From Roseivivax sediminis (lineage in GTDB: Bacteria; Pseudomonadota; Alphaproteobacteria; Rhodobacterales; Rhodobacteraceae), in contig NZ_FOMS01000016.1 of NCBI RefSeq assembly GCF_900112685.1, positions 22,313-86,312 on the forward strand: a stretch of 64,000 bases of DNA. The letters are read 5' to 3'. Both the position numbers and the translations under genes were made by a program. The notes below the pieces were generated by a model. The model saw nothing but the letters and a program-made list of their open reading frames with translations, had not been told where the DNA came from and did no database searches. Below are positions 1 through 11,185 of the stretch, piece by piece (the first letter of the stretch is position 1; the number at the start of each line of letters is the position of its first letter).

Positions 1-196
1 AGCCCAAAGAAGCGGGCGGAGCGGACCATGGCGGGCCGCGCGCCCTGGACGGGCACGGGTCGAAGAGTCGGCCACGCGGCGCGTGCCGGTTTGGACAATC
101 TGCCCACCCCCGGGCGGGCCGACCTTGGCGCAGATTGACCCCCGCGCGCCGACCTGTCACACCGATGCGTCGGGGGACCTCGCGAAAAGGCGATCC

Positions 197-1573
197 ATGA
201 AGGTCATCATCTGCGGCGCGGGCCAGGTGGGCTGGCAGATCGCCCGGCATCTCTCGGGCGAGCGCAACGACGTTTTCGTCGTCGACAACAACCCGGACCT
301 CGTGCGCCGCGCCACAGACACGCTCGACGTGCGCGGCATCGCGGGCTTCGCGTCCTATCCCGACGTGCTCGACCGGGCCGGCGCGCGCGATGCCGACATG
401 ATCATCGCCGCGACCCATTCCGACGAGGTCAACATGGTCACCTGCCAGGTGGCCCATTCGGTCTTCGCGATCCCTCGCAAGATCGCCCGGCTCAGGGCCA
501 AGTCCTACCTGACGGCGATCTATTCCGACCTCTATCGGCGCGATCACATGCCGATCGACGTGGTGATCAGCCCCGAGCGTGAGGTCGCCGACGCCGCCCT
601 TCAGCGGCTCGCTCTGCCGGCGGCTTTCGACACGGAGACCTTCCTCGACGGCCACGCGCAGCTTATCGGTCTGCACATCGATGACGACTGCCCGATCGTG
701 AACACGCCGCTGCGGCAGCTCACCGACCTCTTTTCCACGCTGCGCTGCGTGGTGGTGGGGGTGTCGCGCGACGGCCGGCTCTTCGCGCCGGAGCCGCGCG
801 ATCAGCTCTTCGTTGGGGACTCGGCCTACTTCGTATGCCACCGCGACGACATCACCCGCCTCCTGGAGATCCTCGGCAAGCCCTATCGCCAGCAGGAGCG
901 GGTGGTGCTGGTCGGCGGCGGCAATGTCGGGCTGATGGTGGCGCGCGACCTGGAAAGCCGCCAAACGCGGGTGCGCGCGAAGATCATCGAGCGCAACCGC
1001 AAATGTGCCGAACGCGCTGCCGAGGCATTGGAAAAGACCATCGTGCTGAACGGGGACGGACTCGACTCGACGCTGCTGGCGGAAGCCAACATCGAACGCG
1101 CCGATGCCGTTCTCTGCGTGACCGACGACGACAAGACCAACATGCTGTCCGCCGTGCGCGCCAAGGCCGCCGGCGCCAAGATGTCCATCGTGCTGATCAA
1201 CGATCCGACCCTCGTGCCGCTGATGGAGCCGCTCGGTATCGACGCCTTTATCAACCCGCGCGCCACCACCGTCAGCTCGATCCTGCGCCACATCCGCCAC
1301 GGGCGCGTTCGCTCGGTCTATTCCATCGGCGACGGCGAGGCGGAGGTGATCGAGGCCGAGGTCCTTTCGACCTCCACCATCGCCGGTCAGCGCATCCGCG
1401 ACATCGACTTCCCCGAGGGCGTTCTCGTGGGCGCGGTGCTGCGCGGCGACAGGATCCAGAAGATCACCGGCGGGCTGAAGATCGAGGAGGGCGACCTCAT
1501 CGTGATCTTCGCCATGTCCAAGGACGTGCCGGAGGTCGAGCGGCTCCTGCAGGTCTCCATCGACTTCTTCTGA
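197..1573 (+). CDS. trkA: Trk system potassium uptake regulatory protein TrkA
   Basis: This 458-residue cytoplasmic protein is the NAD(H)-binding gating subunit of the Trk potassium uptake system and should assemble under the TrkH channel. It shows two tandem RCK halves. The first Rossmann motif (GAGQVG) is at residues 7-12 and the second (GGGNVG) near residues 240-245, each followed by a TrkA-C type domain. The ATG at 197 is chosen because the Rossmann strand MKVIICGAG begins there, as in the family; the reading frame is open further upstream but that sequence has no domain. trkH starts five bases after the stop, so the two are clearly one operon. Family assignment is firm. Confidence 0.96.
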   Translation: MKVIICGAGQVGWQIARHLSGERNDVFVVDNNPDLVRRATDTLDVRGIAGFASYPDVLDRAGARDADMIIAATHSDEVNMVTCQVAHSVFAIPRKIARLRAKSYLTAIYSDLYRRDHMPIDVVISPEREVADAALQRLALPAAFDTETFLDGHAQLIGLHIDDDCPIVNTPLRQLTDLFSTLRCVVVGVSRDGRLFAPEPRDQLFVGDSAYFVCHRDDITRLLEILGKPYRQQERVVLVGGGNVGLMVARDLESRQTRVRAKIIERNRKCAERAAEALEKTIVLNGDGLDSTLLAEANIERADAVLCVTDDDKTNMLSAVRAKAAGAKMSIVLINDPTLVPLMEPLGIDAFINPRATTVSSILRHIRHGRVRSVYSIGDGEAEVIEAEVLSTSTIAGQRIRDIDFPEGVLVGAVLRGDRIQKITGGLKIEEGDLIVIFAMSKDVPEVERLLQVSIDFF

Positions 1574-1578
1574 GCCTC

Positions 1579-3093
1579 ATGCGCGCGCTCGCGTCCCTGC
1601 CACTGCTTCTGCTCCTCACCGGGATCTTCTCGGCCTCGATGCTTGCGCCGGCCGCGCTGGCGCTGGTGCAGGAGGAGTTCCACGACGCGCGCAGCTTCTT
1701 CTATGCCGGGCTGTCGGGGCTGATCGTGACCACGCTGGTCGCCATCGCCGTGGCCGGACGGCCGCACAATCGCAACCCGATGCGCCAGCTCCTGGCGCTG
1801 GCCCTGGGCTACATCCTGTTGCCGGCGGTTCTGGCCGTGCCGTTCCACGAGGCGGTGCGGACGACCGCGTTCCTCAATGCCTATGTCGAGATGGTATCGA
1901 GCCTGACGACGACGGGCGCGACGCTGTTCGCGCCAGGGCGGCTGTCGGATGCCGAGCATCTGTGGCGCGCGCAGGTCGGTTGGATGGGCGGCGGGCTTCT
2001 GTGGGTGACCGCGGCGGCGATCCTCGCGCCGCTCACGCTCGGCGGGTTCGAGGTCACCGCTGCAGGTGAGCCCGGGCAGACCCCGCCCCCGGGCGCGGCG
2101 CTGCGCGACACCGCCGATCCGCGTGTGCGCCTGGCGCGCGCCGCCGGCGCGCTGCTGCCGCTCTACATCGCGCTTACCGTCGCCGTCTGGGTCCTGCTGG
2201 TGATGGCCGGGGAGGGCACGTTTGTCGCGCTCTGTCACGCGATGGCGACCATGTCGACTTCGGGCATCTCGCCCGTCGGCGGGCTTGCGGCGGCCGAAGC
2301 CGGGATCGTGGGCGAGGCGGTGATCCTCTGCTTCCTTGTGTTCGCGCTGTCACGCCTGACCTTTTCCAGCGACACCGGCGCCTCGCGGGAGCGGGGACTC
2401 TGGCAGGATGCAGAGATCCGGCTCGGCCTGCTGATCGTGGTCGGCGTGCCGGCGGCGCTGTTCCTGCGCCACTGGGTCGCCGCCTTCGACATCGGCGACG
2501 AGGAGAACCTCGTGGCGGCGCTGCGCTCGCTCTGGGGGGCGCTGTTCACCACCGCCTCGTTCCTGACCACCACCGGGTTCGAGAGCGCCGAGTGGGACCG
2601 CCTTCAGGACTGGTCGGGGCTGGAGACGCCGGGGCTCGTGCTCATGGGGCTCGCCATCGTCGGCGGCGGCGTCGCCACCACCGCGGGCGGGGTGAAGCTC
2701 TTGCGGGTGTTCATCCTCTACATCACCGGCAGGCGGGAGCTGGAGTTGCTTATCCACCCGCATTCGATCGGCCGCGCGGGCCTGCTCAGCCGCCGCACGC
2801 GGCGCGAAGGCGCGTTCATCGCCTGGGTCTTCTTCATGATCTTCGCGCTTACGATGATGGTCATCGTCCTGGCGCTGGCGGCGACCGGCCTGCGGTTCGA
2901 ACCGGCCTTCGTGGTGGCGGTGGCCGGGCTGACGAATGCCGGCCCGCTCATCGCGCTTGGCACGGAGATGCCGATCGCGCTGGCGCAGTACGGGGCCGAG
3001 ACGCGGCTGGTCTTCGCGCTCGCGATGGTGCTCGGCCGGCTCGAGGTGCTGGCGCTGGTGGTGATGCTGATGCCGGATCTCTGGCGGGACTGA
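1579..3093 (+). CDS. trkH: Trk system potassium uptake protein TrkH (membrane channel subunit)
   Basis: This 504-residue polytopic inner-membrane protein is the ion-conducting subunit of Trk potassium uptake. It has the four repeated membrane-pore-membrane units of the TrkH/KtrB superfamily. Selectivity-filter-like loops are visible as SLTTTGAT (about residue 110), TMSTSGISP (about 230) and SFLTTTGFE (about 330), and a glycine-rich GGGVATTAGGVKLLR segment follows. The ATG at 1579 gives a normal hydrophobic N-terminus and sits directly behind trkA. In related alphaproteobacteria this pair lies between ntrYX and hfq-hflX; hfq does follow here, but no ntrX end is recognisable in the first 196 bases. 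Confidence 0.95.
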   Translation: MRALASLPLLLLLTGIFSASMLAPAALALVQEEFHDARSFFYAGLSGLIVTTLVAIAVAGRPHNRNPMRQLLALALGYILLPAVLAVPFHEAVRTTAFLNAYVEMVSSLTTTGATLFAPGRLSDAEHLWRAQVGWMGGGLLWVTAAAILAPLTLGGFEVTAAGEPGQTPPPGAALRDTADPRVRLARAAGALLPLYIALTVAVWVLLVMAGEGTFVALCHAMATMSTSGISPVGGLAAAEAGIVGEAVILCFLVFALSRLTFSSDTGASRERGLWQDAEIRLGLLIVVGVPAALFLRHWVAAFDIGDEENLVAALRSLWGALFTTASFLTTTGFESAEWDRLQDWSGLETPGLVLMGLAIVGGGVATTAGGVKLLRVFILYITGRRELELLIHPHSIGRAGLLSRRTRREGAFIAWVFFMIFALTMMVIVLALAATGLRFEPAFVVAVAGLTNAGPLIALGTEMPIALAQYGAETRLVFALAMVLGRLEVLALVVMLMPDLWRD

Positions 3094-3220
3094 GACATTC
3101 GTGCAAGGGGTGTGTCCGCGCTTCGGATTCGCTCTGGAAGTCCGTGGACTGGGATTCCATACTCGGGTCCGGCGAGGCTCGTGCCGCATTGCGGCGTAAA
3201 CAAGAAAAAAGGCTGTTTCA

Positions 3221-3460
3221 ATGGCTTCCGACAGACAGAACCTGCAGGATGCGTTCCTCAATCACGTCCGGAAGACGAAGGTTCCGGTGACTGTGTTCCT
3301 GATTAACGGGGTGAAATTGCAGGGTGTGATTACCTGGTTCGACAATTTCTGCGTGCTTCTGCGCCGCGACGGTCAGTCGCAGCTTGTCTACAAGCACGCC
3401 ATTTCGACCATCATGCCGGCGCAGCCGATCAACCTCTACGACTCCGAAGAGGGATCTTGA
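3221..3460 (+). CDS. hfq: RNA chaperone Hfq
   Basis: This 79-residue protein is the hexameric Sm-like RNA chaperone that pairs small RNAs with mRNAs. The Sm1 motif (about residues 22-50, containing [12 protein letters not shown]) and the Sm2 motif ([10 protein letters not shown], about residues 60-69) are both intact, and the conserved QNLQDAFLN entry lies at the N-terminus. The protein has only a very short tail after Sm2, as is usual in alphaproteobacteria. The stop codon TGA overlaps the TTG start of hflX (sequence TTGA), so translation of the two is probably coupled. Confidence 0.97.
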   Translation: MASDRQNLQDAFLNHVRKTKVPVTVFLINGVKLQGVITWFDNFCVLLRRDGQSQLVYKHAISTIMPAQPINLYDSEEGS

Positions 3461-4731
3461 ACGATCTGACCCCGCAAGAGACCCGCGCCTGGGTCCTGCA
3501 TCCCGACATAAAAAACGACCGCAGCCGGCGCGATCCGGTGATGGCGCTCGAAGAGGCGGTGGCGCTGGCCGAGGCGCTGCCGGGGCTTTCCGTAGTCGGC
3601 TCGTCGGTGGTGCCGCTGCCGCAGCCGCATCCGAACGCGCTGTTCGGGACCGGCAAGATCGCCGAGATTGGTGAGCACCTGAAGGCCGACGAGATCGAGC
3701 TGGTGCTGGTCGACGGGCCGCTGACGCCGGTCCAGCAGCGCAACCTCGAACGCGAGTGGAAGGTCAAGCTGCTCGACCGGACAGGCCTGATCCTGGAGAT
3801 CTTCTCGGACCGCGCGGCGACCCGCGAGGGCGTGTTGCAGGTCGAGATGGCGCACCTGTCCTACCAGCGCACGCGGCTGGTGCGGGCCTGGACGCACCTC
3901 GAACGCCAGCGCGGGGGCTTGGGCTTCGTCGGCGGCCCCGGCGAGACGCAGATCGAGGCGGACAGGCGGGCCATCGACGAACAGCTCGTGCGGCTGCGCC
4001 GGCAGCTCGACAAGGTGGTCAAGACCCGCGCGCTGCATCGCAAGGCGCGGGCCAAGGTTCCGTATCCGATCGTCGCGCTGGTGGGTTATACCAACGCCGG
4101 CAAGTCGACGCTCTTCAACCGCCTGACCGGGGCGGAGGTGATGGCCAAGGACATGCTGTTCGCCACGCTCGACCCGACGATGCGCGGCGTGAAGCTTGAG
4201 GACGGCCCCGAGGTGATCCTGTCCGACACGGTGGGCTTCATCTCCGACCTACCGACGGAACTGGTGGCCGCCTTCCGCGCGACGCTGGAAGAAGTGCTGG
4301 AGGCGGACCTGATCGTGCATGTGCGCGACATCTCGCACCCCAACGCGCAGGAACAGGCGGACGACGTGCACGCAATCCTCGCCTCGCTCGGCGTGGCCGA
4401 GACGGTGCCGCAGCTCGAAGTCTGGAACAAGATCGACCAGCTGGGGCCTGAGGCGCGCGAGGCGGCGATGACGCGCGCGGCGCGGGTGCCGTCGATCTTC
4501 GCGCTGTCGGCCTGGACGGGCGAGGGGATGGATCCTCTGCTGAATGGCATCGCCCGAGCGATCGAGGGCGAGAAGATGCGCGCCTCGGTGCATCTGGGCT
4601 TCGAGGACGGGCGCAAGCGCGCCTGGCTTTTCGAACGCGGACTCGTCGAGCGCGAGGCGCAGACCGAGGACGGCTACGACCTCGACGTGCGCTGGACGGC
4701 GAAGGAAGCTGCGCAGTTCGAGAAGGTGTGA
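3457..4731 (+). CDS. hflX: GTPase HflX
   Basis: This 424-residue ribosome-associated GTPase of the Obg-HflX class splits 50S/70S particles under stress in organisms where it has been studied. The N-terminal HflX domain with the [19 protein letters not shown] signature (about residues 150-165) is followed by the G domain: P-loop GYTNAGKST at residues 210-218, [10 protein letters not shown] as G3, and NKID as G4. It starts with TTG at 3457, inside the hfq stop; this start is supported by the typical N-terminus and by the overlap. The hfq-hflX order is conserved across proteobacteria. Confidence 0.95.
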   Translation: MNDLTPQETRAWVLHPDIKNDRSRRDPVMALEEAVALAEALPGLSVVGSSVVPLPQPHPNALFGTGKIAEIGEHLKADEIELVLVDGPLTPVQQRNLEREWKVKLLDRTGLILEIFSDRAATREGVLQVEMAHLSYQRTRLVRAWTHLERQRGGLGFVGGPGETQIEADRRAIDEQLVRLRRQLDKVVKTRALHRKARAKVPYPIVALVGYTNAGKSTLFNRLTGAEVMAKDMLFATLDPTMRGVKLEDGPEVILSDTVGFISDLPTELVAAFRATLEEVLEADLIVHVRDISHPNAQEQADDVHAILASLGVAETVPQLEVWNKIDQLGPEAREAAMTRAARVPSIFALSAWTGEGMDPLLNGIARAIEGEKMRASVHLGFEDGRKRAWLFERGLVEREAQTEDGYDLDVRWTAKEAAQFEKV

Positions 4732-5000
4732 GCGGCATTTCCATCCAGCCACCGAATGTGTCAGGCGCGCGCCGGGCTGGGCTGGGGGCTGGCGCCACAG
4801 CCTCCGAGGTCCGCGCTTTATCCCGGCCACGTCCCTCCGCAATACGAACCGCGCACGAGGCTGACATCGCGCCAGACCGCCGGGCCGGTCCGGCTGCGCG
4901 CCCGGCACCTGCGGTGCTGTTCGGGCGGGTGGGGCTGTGCTCTAACGCAACATACGCCGGAATTCGGCGTTCCCGGGCGGCGCTTCTCTCAAAACGAAAT
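4732..5000. other. Non-coding stretch between convergent hflX and katG
   Basis: No convincing gene is seen here. The stretch lies after hflX and before the terminator that separates it from katG. Open frames run through it in all directions but have no recognisable domain or start signal. A short hairpin (ACGCCG, five-base loop, CGGCGT) occurs at 4954-4970, some 30 bases before the main terminator. A small RNA ending at the terminator is possible but nothing in the sequence establishes it. Confidence 0.5.
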
Positions 5001-5032
5001 ACGGCGCGGGAAGTCCCCGCGCCGTCCTTTTT
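5001..5032. terminator. Bidirectional intrinsic terminator between hflX and katG
   Basis: A perfect 10-bp stem (ACGGCGCGGG at 5001-5010 with CCCGCGCCGT at 5016-5025) and a five-base loop are followed on the plus strand by CC and a run of seven T. Read on the minus strand the same stem is followed by ATTTCGTTTT, so it can also stop katG transcripts, whose stop codon is only about 25 bases away. It fits two convergent genes. Confidence 0.85.
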
Positions 5033-5050
5033 TTAAGAAGCTTGCCGCGC

Positions 5051-7426
<2,376 letters not shown>

Positions 7427-7822
7427 TCACGCCTTCTTGGGCGCCTCTTCGACAGGGCCGCCTTGCGTCACCCAGTCCGAAAACCCGTCCCGCAGATGCG
7501 CCGCGTCGAAGCCCATGTCCGAGAGTGTCGCCACGGTCAGCGCGGAACGCCAGCCCGAGGCGCAGTGAAAGACGTAGGTTTTTCCCTCCTGCGCGAAGAC
7601 CGGCTTGTGATAGGGGCTCTCGGGGTCGACCCAGAACTCGATCATGCCGCGCGGGGCGTGCACCGATCCGGGGATGAAGCCGCTTTTCTGCCGTTCGCGC
7701 ACGTCGCGGATGTCGACAATGACCACGTCGTCGCGTCCGTGCATGTCCATCAGTTCTTGGGTGTCGACCTCGCGGATGCGGCCCCGGGCCTTGGCAACCA
7801 TGTCGGCGGCTGTTGTCTTCAT
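7427..7822 (-). CDS. Single-domain rhodanese-like sulfurtransferase
   Basis: This 131-residue protein is one rhodanese domain. The active-site loop is HCASGWRS with the persulfide-carrying Cys87, and the domain entry VVIVDIRDVRERQKSGFIPG lies at residues 33-52 with the usual Asp and Arg. The start at 7822 is chosen because the family N-terminus begins there; the open frame extends upstream without sense. It has no signal peptide, so it is cytoplasmic. Its natural sulfur acceptor cannot be read from the sequence. It is divergent from the FAD oxidoreductase gene (83 bases between starts) and lies upstream of katG on the same strand, so co-expression with katG is possible. Confidence 0.88.
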   Translation of the reverse strand: MKTTAADMVAKARGRIREVDTQELMDMHGRDDVVIVDIRDVRERQKSGFIPGSVHAPRGMIEFWVDPESPYHKPVFAQEGKTYVFHCASGWRSALTVATLSDMGFDAAHLRDGFSDWVTQGGPVEEAPKKA

Positions 7823-7905
7823 GTCGGTCCCCCCTTGCGCGGTGCGCGCTGTCGCGGTGATGCTGGCCCGGTCGCCAGGAAGGTGCAACCCGACAAGGAT
7901 CTTCG

Positions 7906-9177
7906 ATGATCGAGCCGATCTCGCTTTGGGATGCGTCCGCCGAGGAGGCGCAGGTCGCGGACCAGAGCGTTTCAAGCGTTCCGGTCGACCTGGTCATCGT
8001 CGGGGGCGGGTACACCGGCCTGTCGACGGCGCTCCATGCGGCCGAGGCCGGGCTGTCGGTGCAGATTCTCGAAGCCGCCGGGATCGGCCATGGCGGATCG
8101 GGCCGCAATGTGGGGCTCGTCAACGCAGGTTTGTGGCTGCCGCCGGAGTCGGTGGCAAAGGCGCTTGGGCCGGAGCACGGGCCGCGCTTCGTGAAGCGGT
8201 TCGGGGAAGGGCCCGAGACGGTCTTCGACCTGATCGAGCGTCACCAGATCCGCTGCTCCGCCACGCGCACCGGTACGATCCACGCCGCCCATGCGCCGGC
8301 CGGCATGACCGACCTGCGCGCGCGGCACGCGCAATGGCGGGCGCTCGGCGCGCCGGTGCGGCTGCTGGAGCGCGAGGAAGCGGCGGCGAAGATCGGCAGC
8401 CGGGCCTTTCACGGCGGTCTGCTCGACGTCCGTGCCGGGACCGTGAATCCTATGGGCTATGCGCGGGGCCTTGCGCGGGCCGCGAAGGGGGCCGGGGCGC
8501 GATTGGCGACGGGGGTGGCCGTCACCGGGCTCACGCCCGAAGCGGCCGGCTGGCAGGTCGAGACGGCACAAGGCGCGATCCGGGCGACGACCGTAGTTCT
8601 GGCGACGAACGCCTATACCGGCGGGCTCTGGCCCGGTCTCGACCGCGCATTCACCACGATCCGCTTCGTCCAACTCGCGACGCCGCCGCTGGGGGAGCGC
8701 GCGGCGCATGTGCTGCCGGAAGGGCAGGGCGTCTGGGACACCGGGCGCATCATGCGCGCGCTGCGGCGCGATGCCGCCGGACGGCTGGTGATCGGCACGA
8801 TGGGCCGGTTGCATGGGACCGCTGCGGCGGGGCTCACCCGCCGCTGGGCCGAACGGCAGCTTGCCCGCCTTTTCCCCGAACTCGCCGGCACCGGGTTCGA
8901 GGAGGCGTGGGAGGGCGCCATCGCCATGACCCCCGATCATCTACCGCGCATCCAGCGGCTTGCTGACGGACTCTATGCGCCGATCGGCTACAACGGGCGC
9001 GGCATCACCACCGGCACGATCTTCGGGCAGGCGCTCGCGGCGCTCCTGACCGGCGCGCCGGAGACGGACCTGCCGCTGCCGGTCACCGGCGCCGCGCCGG
9101 TGCCGCGCGCGCGCCTGACCTCGCATATCTTCGATGCGGCCTTCACTGCGAACCAGATCCGGCAGGGGCTCTGGTAG
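7906..9177 (+). CDS. FAD-dependent oxidoreductase (DAO / OrdL-PuuB type)
   Basis: This 423-residue soluble flavoenzyme belongs to the D-amino-acid-oxidase superfamily. The dinucleotide-binding motif VIVGGGYTGLSTA is at residues 30-42, with the acidic ribose-binding residue at the end of the next strand, and a typical C-terminal FAD contact (GYNGRGITTGTIFGQ) lies near residues 362-376. The layout resembles gamma-glutamylputrescine and other secondary-amine oxidases, so the substrate is probably an amine or amino acid, but the sequence does not settle it. An SDR gene follows after 53 bases and a sugar regulator after that, which may place it in the polyol locus. Confidence 0.85.
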   Translation: MIEPISLWDASAEEAQVADQSVSSVPVDLVIVGGGYTGLSTALHAAEAGLSVQILEAAGIGHGGSGRNVGLVNAGLWLPPESVAKALGPEHGPRFVKRFGEGPETVFDLIERHQIRCSATRTGTIHAAHAPAGMTDLRARHAQWRALGAPVRLLEREEAAAKIGSRAFHGGLLDVRAGTVNPMGYARGLARAAKGAGARLATGVAVTGLTPEAAGWQVETAQGAIRATTVVLATNAYTGGLWPGLDRAFTTIRFVQLATPPLGERAAHVLPEGQGVWDTGRIMRALRRDAAGRLVIGTMGRLHGTAAAGLTRRWAERQLARLFPELAGTGFEEAWEGAIAMTPDHLPRIQRLADGLYAPIGYNGRGITTGTIFGQALAALLTGAPETDLPLPVTGAAPVPRARLTSHIFDAAFTANQIRQGLW

Positions 9178-9230
9178 GGCGGGCTGCGCCGGTCTAGGAC
9201 CGGTCCAACAGGGCACAGAAAGGACCAGAC

Positions 9231-9974
9231 ATGTCGCAACCCATCGCACTCGTCACCGGCGCCGCGCAGGGCATCGGTTATGCCTGCGCCGAAGCTCTCG
9301 CCGAGGATGGCCACAAGGTGATCCTCGCCGACCTCAAGGGCGATGCCGTCATCGCCGCGGCCGAACGGCTGGGCGGGCACGGCTACGCCTGCGACCTCGG
9401 CCAGCCCGACCAGATCGCCTCGCTCTTCGATAAGATCGAGGCCGATCACGGCCCGGTCTCGGTGCTGGTCAACAATGCCGGCCTCGCTGTGCCGGGCGAC
9501 TTCCTCGAGCTGTCGCTCGACGACTGGCAGACGGTGCTCGACGTCAACCTCACGGGCACGTTCCTGGCGACGCAGCGGGCGGCCAAGGGCATGGTGGCGG
9601 CCGGAATCGAAGGCGCCATCGTCAACATGTCCTCGATCAACGCGCAGGTGGCGATCCCGGCGATCGCGTCCTACTGCGCGTCCAAGGGCGGGGTGATGCA
9701 GTTGACCAAGGCCGCGGCGCTGGCGCTCGCGCCGCACAACATCCGCGTGAACGCGGTCGGCCCCGGCTCCATCGACACGGAGATGATGGCCGGCGTGAAC
9801 GCCAAGCCCGAGGCGATGGCCCGCGTGATGTCGCGCACGCCGCTCGGCCGCGTCGGTACCCCGCGCGAGATCGGCGACGTGGTCGCGTTCCTCGCCGGGC
9901 CGAAGTCGAGCTACATCACCGGCGAGACGATCTATGTCGACGGCGGCCGGCTCGGCCTCAACTACACGGTCTGA
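9231..9974 (+). CDS. Short-chain dehydrogenase/reductase
   Basis: This 247-residue classical SDR has the cofactor motif TGAAQGIG at residues 9-16, the NNAG structural motif, a catalytic Ser in NMSS and the YxxxK pair Tyr148/Lys152 (YCASK). An Asp at the end of the second strand (ILADLKGD) favours NAD(H). Size and motifs fit polyol or sugar dehydrogenases and 3-oxoacyl-ACP reductase-like proteins. Its place just before a SorC-type regulator and a polyol transporter suggests a sugar-alcohol substrate, but it is not a clear match to the SmoS sorbitol dehydrogenase of Rhodobacter and the specificity is open. Confidence 0.9.
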   Translation: MSQPIALVTGAAQGIGYACAEALAEDGHKVILADLKGDAVIAAAERLGGHGYACDLGQPDQIASLFDKIEADHGPVSVLVNNAGLAVPGDFLELSLDDWQTVLDVNLTGTFLATQRAAKGMVAAGIEGAIVNMSSINAQVAIPAIASYCASKGGVMQLTKAAALALAPHNIRVNAVGPGSIDTEMMAGVNAKPEAMARVMSRTPLGRVGTPREIGDVVAFLAGPKSSYITGETIYVDGGRLGLNYTV

Positions 9975-10073
9975 GCGCCCGCAAGGTCCGGGCCGGACGG
10001 TGCGCGACACCATGTCCGGCCGGACACGAAAGGGCTTGCCTTGCGCGGCGCTTCACGGGATGCCTTTGGCCCC

Positions 10074-11036
10074 ATGAAGACGACGCCGCGCCCCCCCGCA
10101 CCCTCCCGCAAGCTTGACGATGCCGCGCGCGCGGCGTGGCTGGCCTATGTCGCCGGCAAGACCCAGGATGAAATCGCGCGCATTCTCGGCGTCTCGCGCC
10201 AGTCGGCGCAGCGGCTGGTCTCTCAGGCGATGCAGGCGGGGCTGGTGAAGGTGCGGATCGACCACCCGATCTCCAATTGTCTCGACCTCGCCGAGCGGCT
10301 GCGCGACCGCTACGGGCTCGCGCTCTGCGAGGTGGTGCCGGCGATGTCGTCTGAGTCCGAGGCGGGGCAGGCGGTGGCGCATCGCATGGCCGATCTGATC
10401 GAGGATCGGCTCGCCGCGCCCGACCCGATCACGCTCGGCATCGGCACGGGGCGGACGATGCGTGCGGCAGTGGAACACCTGCCGCGCATCGACTGTCCGC
10501 AGCACCGCATCGTGTCGCTGACCGGGAACGTGGCGCCGGACGGCTCCACCGCCTATTACAACGTGCTCTTCACCCTCGCCGAGAAGGTGTCGGCGCCGAC
10601 TTTTCCGCTGCCGGTTCCGGTGATCGCCGGATCGGCCGAGGAACGGACGGCGCTGTTGGGACAGTCGACGCTGGCCTCGGCATTCCGTCTCGCCGCCGAG
10701 GCCGATCTGCGCGTGTTCGGTATCGGCACGATGGACGACGCGGCGGCGATCCTGCTTGACGGTTTCGTCGATACGGCCGGTGTGGCGCGGCTGCGCGAGA
10801 AGGGCGCGGTGGGCGAGATCTTCGGCTTTCCCTTCGACTCCGAGGGTGAAATCGTCCCCGACGAGGTCACCGAAAGGGTCTGTTCGGCGAGCCTCTTCCC
10901 ACCCGAGGGCGTGGAACGGATCGCCGCCGCCCACGGTGCCGCGAAGATACGCGCAATGCGCGCCGCGATCCGCGGCGGTCTGCTGAGCGGCCTCGTCACC
11001 GACGAGGTTTCGGCCGCAGCGCTGCTGGACGACTGA
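10074..11036 (+). CDS. SorC/DeoR-type sugar-binding transcriptional regulator
   Basis: This 320-residue protein has an N-terminal helix-turn-helix (about residues 25-60, with KTQDEIARILGVSRQSAQRL) and a long C-terminal sugar-phosphate-binding domain of the SorC family (IGTGRTMRA near residue 125, FGIGTMDDAA near 220). Such proteins sense a phosphorylated pathway intermediate and control the adjacent catabolic operon. The ATG at 10074 is preferred; an in-frame TTG at 10041 would add eleven residues of no evident function. It sits immediately upstream of the polyol operon, whose promoter carries an inverted repeat, and is the obvious candidate regulator. Confidence 0.88.
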   Translation: MKTTPRPPAPSRKLDDAARAAWLAYVAGKTQDEIARILGVSRQSAQRLVSQAMQAGLVKVRIDHPISNCLDLAERLRDRYGLALCEVVPAMSSESEAGQAVAHRMADLIEDRLAAPDPITLGIGTGRTMRAAVEHLPRIDCPQHRIVSLTGNVAPDGSTAYYNVLFTLAEKVSAPTFPLPVPVIAGSAEERTALLGQSTLASAFRLAAEADLRVFGIGTMDDAAAILLDGFVDTAGVARLREKGAVGEIFGFPFDSEGEIVPDEVTERVCSASLFPPEGVERIAAAHGAAKIRAMRAAIRGGLLSGLVTDEVSAAALLDD

Positions 11037-11136
11037 TCCTCCGACGGAAATTTCCGCCTCAAGTCAGAGATTTCTCCGCACGGCCGGTGCCGTGCGCGGG
11101 AATCAGCTTGACCATTTGCGTAAAAAAGTGAACCAT

Positions 11137-11165
11137 TGCCCGAGAGCATGGCAATTGCTCGGGCA
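11137..11165. promoter_or_regulatory. Inverted repeat, candidate operator of the polyol operon
   Basis: TGCCCGAG at 11137-11144 and CTCGGGCA at 11158-11165 form a perfect 8-bp inverted repeat with a 13-base spacer, ending 20 bases before the start of the binding-protein gene and just before its GGGAGG ribosome site. It may be the SorC-type regulator's operator, or a hairpin in the leader mRNA. The sequence cannot distinguish these. Confidence 0.5.
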
Positions 11166-11185
11166 TTTGCTCTACGGGAGGAACA

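Noticed and set aside
1..196. A possible 3' end of an upstream gene such as ntrX
   Set aside because: Frame 1 is open for about 45 codons but its residues match no protein end that I recognise, so no feature is reported.
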